Shown: positions 38,775-41,212 of the stretch, piece by piece
How the letters are laid out: each line of letters begins with the position of its first letter
Position numbering within the stretch: position 1 is the first letter of the stretch
Origin: an uncultured Roseburia sp.
Lineage (GTDB): Bacteria; Bacillota; Clostridia; Lachnospirales; Lachnospiraceae
Assembly: GCA_900550935.1 (NCBI GenBank)
Contig: URUD01000024.1
Coordinates: 1-41,212 of the forward strand
Direction of reading: 5' to 3'
Length of the DNA stretch: 41,212 bases
Made by a program: the position numbers and the translations under genes
The notes under the pieces: generated by a model
Database searches by the model: none
What the model saw: the letters and a program-made list of their open reading frames with translations, nothing else
Told to the model about the DNA's origin: nothing

Positions 38775-41054
38775 TTAATTGGTGCTCATGGCACTTGGCG
38801 TCATACCAAACTTTTTCTTAAATGCACGACGGAAGGAAGTGACGTTGTTGTAACCGACTTCCAATGAGATGTCCGTTAAATTGGCGTCTCCCTCCTTGAT
38901 CCGTCTTGCAGCTTCGTTTAAACGTAAGTCTTCCAGATAGACGGAGAAGTTGATGCTCATATTTTCCTTGAACATATGAGAGAAATAACTCTCCGAAATA
39001 CCAAATTCGTCTGAAATCTTGTTCAGACAGAGGGATGGATCTTTGTAATTGTTCTGGATATAGGTAACAATATTGTCGATCAGGTTGTTCTTTTCTGATT
39101 TTGTTTCAAACAGATCGCATAATTTCATTGCAATCTCTTCACAGGAGCGGAAAGTCAGTTCTTCGTTTGATAAAAGATCATCAATCTGCTTTAATGCAGG
39201 ATTGTCATCTGGAAGGCCGGTAACGGTAAAACGGGCTTTTAATAAGGTGTTTCTGATATCCGAAAGCAAAAATTTTAAAAGCTGGAACGGAAGAGAACGC
39301 TCTTCGATATTTTCCTGATGGATCAAAAGGAATAATTCACGCACCTGTGACTGGTTTCCGGTCGTGATCATCTGGATCAGACGGGAAGAAAATTCAGCCG
39401 GAAAATAGTAAACGCGGGAGTTTTTCTTTAACATTTCATAGGGCAGGAAAATATAGTTTTTGGAAGTATACCCGGAAGCATCTTTCGCCTGCTGATAAGA
39501 TTCCCAGATGTTAGGGAAACTGCATGGAAGCCCGATGCCGGTAAAAAACCAGATCGAATACTGCTCCAGTAATGTTTCATGGATATTTAATACCTTTTCC
39601 TGAATAGAGATCAACATCTGTTCCCCGTCGCCTTCGAATGGAAGCAGGAGAGCATAGACTCTTTCAGAAGGAGAAAACAGATATAAATTGTTGTGGTATG
39701 AAAAATATTGTCCCAATACACTGTGAATCAATTCGCTGACATCGTAAGTCGGATTTGTGTTGTCTGTGCTTTCAACCAGATCATTTTCATAAGCAATCCC
39801 ATAAAGTACATAGTAGTGCAGATCGGGCTGCTCCAGATGCAGAAATGTCTGGATATAGGAGAGTTCATCCGGAGAGGAGAGGCTTCCTGACATGATCTGG
39901 CGTAAATAAGTATTGTAAATGATCGGTTTTGTGGCATCTACCACTTCCTGTAACTGATTCCGGTCGGTAATTACCTCTTTTAATTCGGTATCAAGCTGGA
40001 TGATCGGCTGCATGTTTCCGCGTACCATAAGCAGGATCAGCATAAGGCCGAAAATTGCGGCGAGTGCAAGGAAAAAGATAAAATAATTCTGGTAACCGGA
40101 TGGGCAAAGAGAATCTGGCTGGATCAGATAGTACTGCAAGGTTCCTGTATCACTTGGAAGCTTTGTGACGTGCATCGTAATGCCATCTTTTTCATAAGAA
40201 GCATAATTTCCGGAAAATGAGAGTGCTTTCATTTCTGCGGTAAGTGCTGCACTGTCAAAGAGTTCGTGGTTCTGTTTTAAAGTTGCTGCTTCGGATACCT
40301 GAAAGAAGGGAGCACCGTTGCTGTCGATAGCAATAACGCATCCACCATCTTCCAGTGAAACACCAGAAAAAATATTTTTTAATTTGGAATAACTGAAATG
40401 AAACCCGGCTGTTGCAGGAATGTCATGATATGTAAGTGCATTCATATTAATAAGGTAGAGATAAGCATCATCGCTGCCGGAAACAACAAAGTCTGAAAGC
40501 GGATACATGGAACCATTCCCGTTATTTGCGTAAATATATTCTCTCCAGGGCTCTAACATCGTTAAGTCTGATACGGAAGATTTATAATTATGTAAAAAAA
40601 ACAGATTTTCTGATGTGAAAGCATTTACAGAGGCAACATATCCGGTGTTCCGTAAATAAATAAAGTAGGAACTGATCGGCAGACCGGAGTAGGAATACAG
40701 GTTGGACGATAAAGATTGCTTTAATTTTAAGCCGGAAAGGTAAAAATTTCCATCGGAAGTGTCGTTCATCTGTGCTAACCGTCTGAAACTGGAATCCTGC
40801 GCAAGCTGTCTGCAATAGGAATCAATGGCAGTCAGATCACTGTCAAACAGGGAAGTGGCACTTGCAAACGCAGCTTTGTTCTGATACCAGAATTCCTGGG
40901 TGGTATTTCTGGTCGATGCGTTATGCAGGTATACAGTCAAAAAAAGAATCACAAGCAAAAAAAGGCTGTACGACACAGCAAAGCGGATCGTGAGATACGT
41001 CCGCTTATCATTTTTCTGCTCTTTGTTATCTGATTTTGTAAGCTTTCTTTTCAT
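38775..41054 (-). CDS. Membrane-anchored AraC-family sensor-regulator
   Basis: The 759-residue protein has a basic N-terminus, a membrane helix (about 22-45, VSYSLFLLVILFLTVYLHN), an extracytoplasmic sensor region of about 250 residues and a second helix (YFIFFLALAAIFGLMLILLM). A cytoplasmic linker and a C-terminal AraC double helix-turn-helix (LNKISDEFGISESYFSHMFK, then LTDISLEVGYNNVTSFRRAF) follow. It is a one-component transmembrane regulator of the type common in carbohydrate loci of Lachnospiraceae. The start is taken at ATG 41054 with AAAGGATG upstream; ATG 41090 would lie about two bases from the predicted transcription start and lacks a binding site. Confidence 0.88.
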   Translation of the reverse strand: MKRKLTKSDNKEQKNDKRTYLTIRFAVSYSLFLLVILFLTVYLHNASTRNTTQEFWYQNKAAFASATSLFDSDLTAIDSYCRQLAQDSSFRRLAQMNDTSDGNFYLSGLKLKQSLSSNLYSYSGLPISSYFIYLRNTGYVASVNAFTSENLFFLHNYKSSVSDLTMLEPWREYIYANNGNGSMYPLSDFVVSGSDDAYLYLINMNALTYHDIPATAGFHFSYSKLKNIFSGVSLEDGGCVIAIDSNGAPFFQVSEAATLKQNHELFDSAALTAEMKALSFSGNYASYEKDGITMHVTKLPSDTGTLQYYLIQPDSLCPSGYQNYFIFFLALAAIFGLMLILLMVRGNMQPIIQLDTELKEVITDRNQLQEVVDATKPIIYNTYLRQIMSGSLSSPDELSYIQTFLHLEQPDLHYYVLYGIAYENDLVESTDNTNPTYDVSELIHSVLGQYFSYHNNLYLFSPSERVYALLLPFEGDGEQMLISIQEKVLNIHETLLEQYSIWFFTGIGLPCSFPNIWESYQQAKDASGYTSKNYIFLPYEMLKKNSRVYYFPAEFSSRLIQMITTGNQSQVRELFLLIHQENIEERSLPFQLLKFLLSDIRNTLLKARFTVTGLPDDNPALKQIDDLLSNEELTFRSCEEIAMKLCDLFETKSEKNNLIDNIVTYIQNNYKDPSLCLNKISDEFGISESYFSHMFKENMSINFSVYLEDLRLNEAARRIKEGDANLTDISLEVGYNNVTSFRRAFKKKFGMTPSAMSTN

Positions 41055-41098
41055 TTTGGTAACATCCTTTGTATGTTTTGTACGAATCATATGTTGTT

Positions 41099-41127
41099 AT
41101 TCTAGCATAAAGAGAAAAAAATTACAA
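41099..41127 (-). promoter_or_regulatory. Promoter of the AraC-type regulator gene
   Basis: On the minus strand, TTGTAA (41127-41122) and TAGAAT (41104-41099) are 17 bases apart, with TG just before the -10. The predicted start near 41092 supports translation from 41054. Confidence 0.65.
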
Positions 41128-41177
41128 CAGGAAACAGTTTTAAGAAACCCAGTAAAATCAAGGGGTTGAGAGGTAGA

Positions 41178-41212
41178 AAACAAAATTTGTACCCCCGAAA
41201 CAAATATTGTTT
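41178..41212. repeat. Imperfect inverted repeat at the right edge
   Basis: AAACAAAATTTG (41178-41189) and CAAATATTGTTT (41201-41212) pair at 11 of 12 positions around 11 bases. It lies about 50 bases upstream of the AraC-gene -35, so it could be an operator. The window ends here, so its full extent is unknown. Confidence 0.35.

Noticed and set aside
41055..41090. Twelve-residue N-terminal extension of the AraC-type regulator
   Set aside because: ATG 41090 lies about two bases from the predicted transcription start and has no ribosome binding site, while ATG 41054 has AAAGGATG at good distance.
1..41212. CRISPR arrays, tRNA/rRNA genes, insertion sequences, prophage or integrative elements
   Set aside because: No regularly spaced repeats, cloverleaf-like gene ends, transposase or integrase motifs were seen while reading both strands; the window appears to be stable core chromosome plus a carbohydrate locus.

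Overview
The window looks like a chromosomal segment of an anaerobic, probably spore-forming Firmicute of the family Lachnospiraceae (Roseburia/Agathobacter-like). The basis is AT-leaning codon use, strong GGAGG-type ribosome binding sites, a clostridial-order rnfCDGEAB cluster, GerW/DUF2953 sporulation genes, a glycyl-radical pfl pair and a pectin/uronate locus. The genus is inference only.

Layout. 1-2895: end of cmk, then ispH and rpsA (overlapping in different frames), a terminator, and a lone cheR. 2952-4043: a convergent YprB-like exonuclease. 4044-9486: the six-gene Rnf ion-pumping ferredoxin:NAD oxidoreductase operon, behind a promoter region with a good Rex operator candidate, ending in a repeated hairpin element plus terminator. 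9523-10542: convergent apbE, the flavin transferase expected to load FMN onto RnfG and RnfD. 10683-17661: a long housekeeping run (proB, DUF896 protein, 5-formyl-THF cyclo-ligase, proA, miaB, NusG-II protein, Gx-transporter protein, ruvA, ruvB). 17733-23322: zapA, a U32 family protein, a RodA/FtsW glycan polymerase and its transpeptidase partner. 23404-25731: NUDIX hydrolase, an unrecognised 110-aa protein, DUF2953 protein, GerW, and a 47-aa membrane peptide between two terminators. 25862-28928: pflB-pflA, again ended by the repeated hairpin element plus terminator.

28943-41054: a uronate-catabolism locus. A leftward unit (LacI regulator, uxaC, kduI, dhuI-like) and a rightward unit (uxaB, uxaA, dhuD-like SDR) diverge from a 354-base control region. 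That region holds two near-identical CG-centred operators, each placed at a likely transcription start. Together the genes convert galacturonate (UxaC-UxaB-UxaA) and unsaturated uronates (KduI/DhuI then DhuD) to 2-keto-3-deoxygluconate. The kinase, aldolase and transporter are not in the window. Further right, on the minus strand, lie a membrane-anchored AraC-type sensor-regulator and a serine hydrolase.

No tRNA, rRNA, CRISPR array, insertion sequence or phage gene was seen. The most novel-looking signals are the 33-35 bp repeated hairpin that sits between stop codon and terminator of two energy-metabolism operons, the stacked regulatory sites at rnf and pfl, the Cys-rich RnfE tail, and the side-by-side non-homologous KduI and DhuI isomerases.
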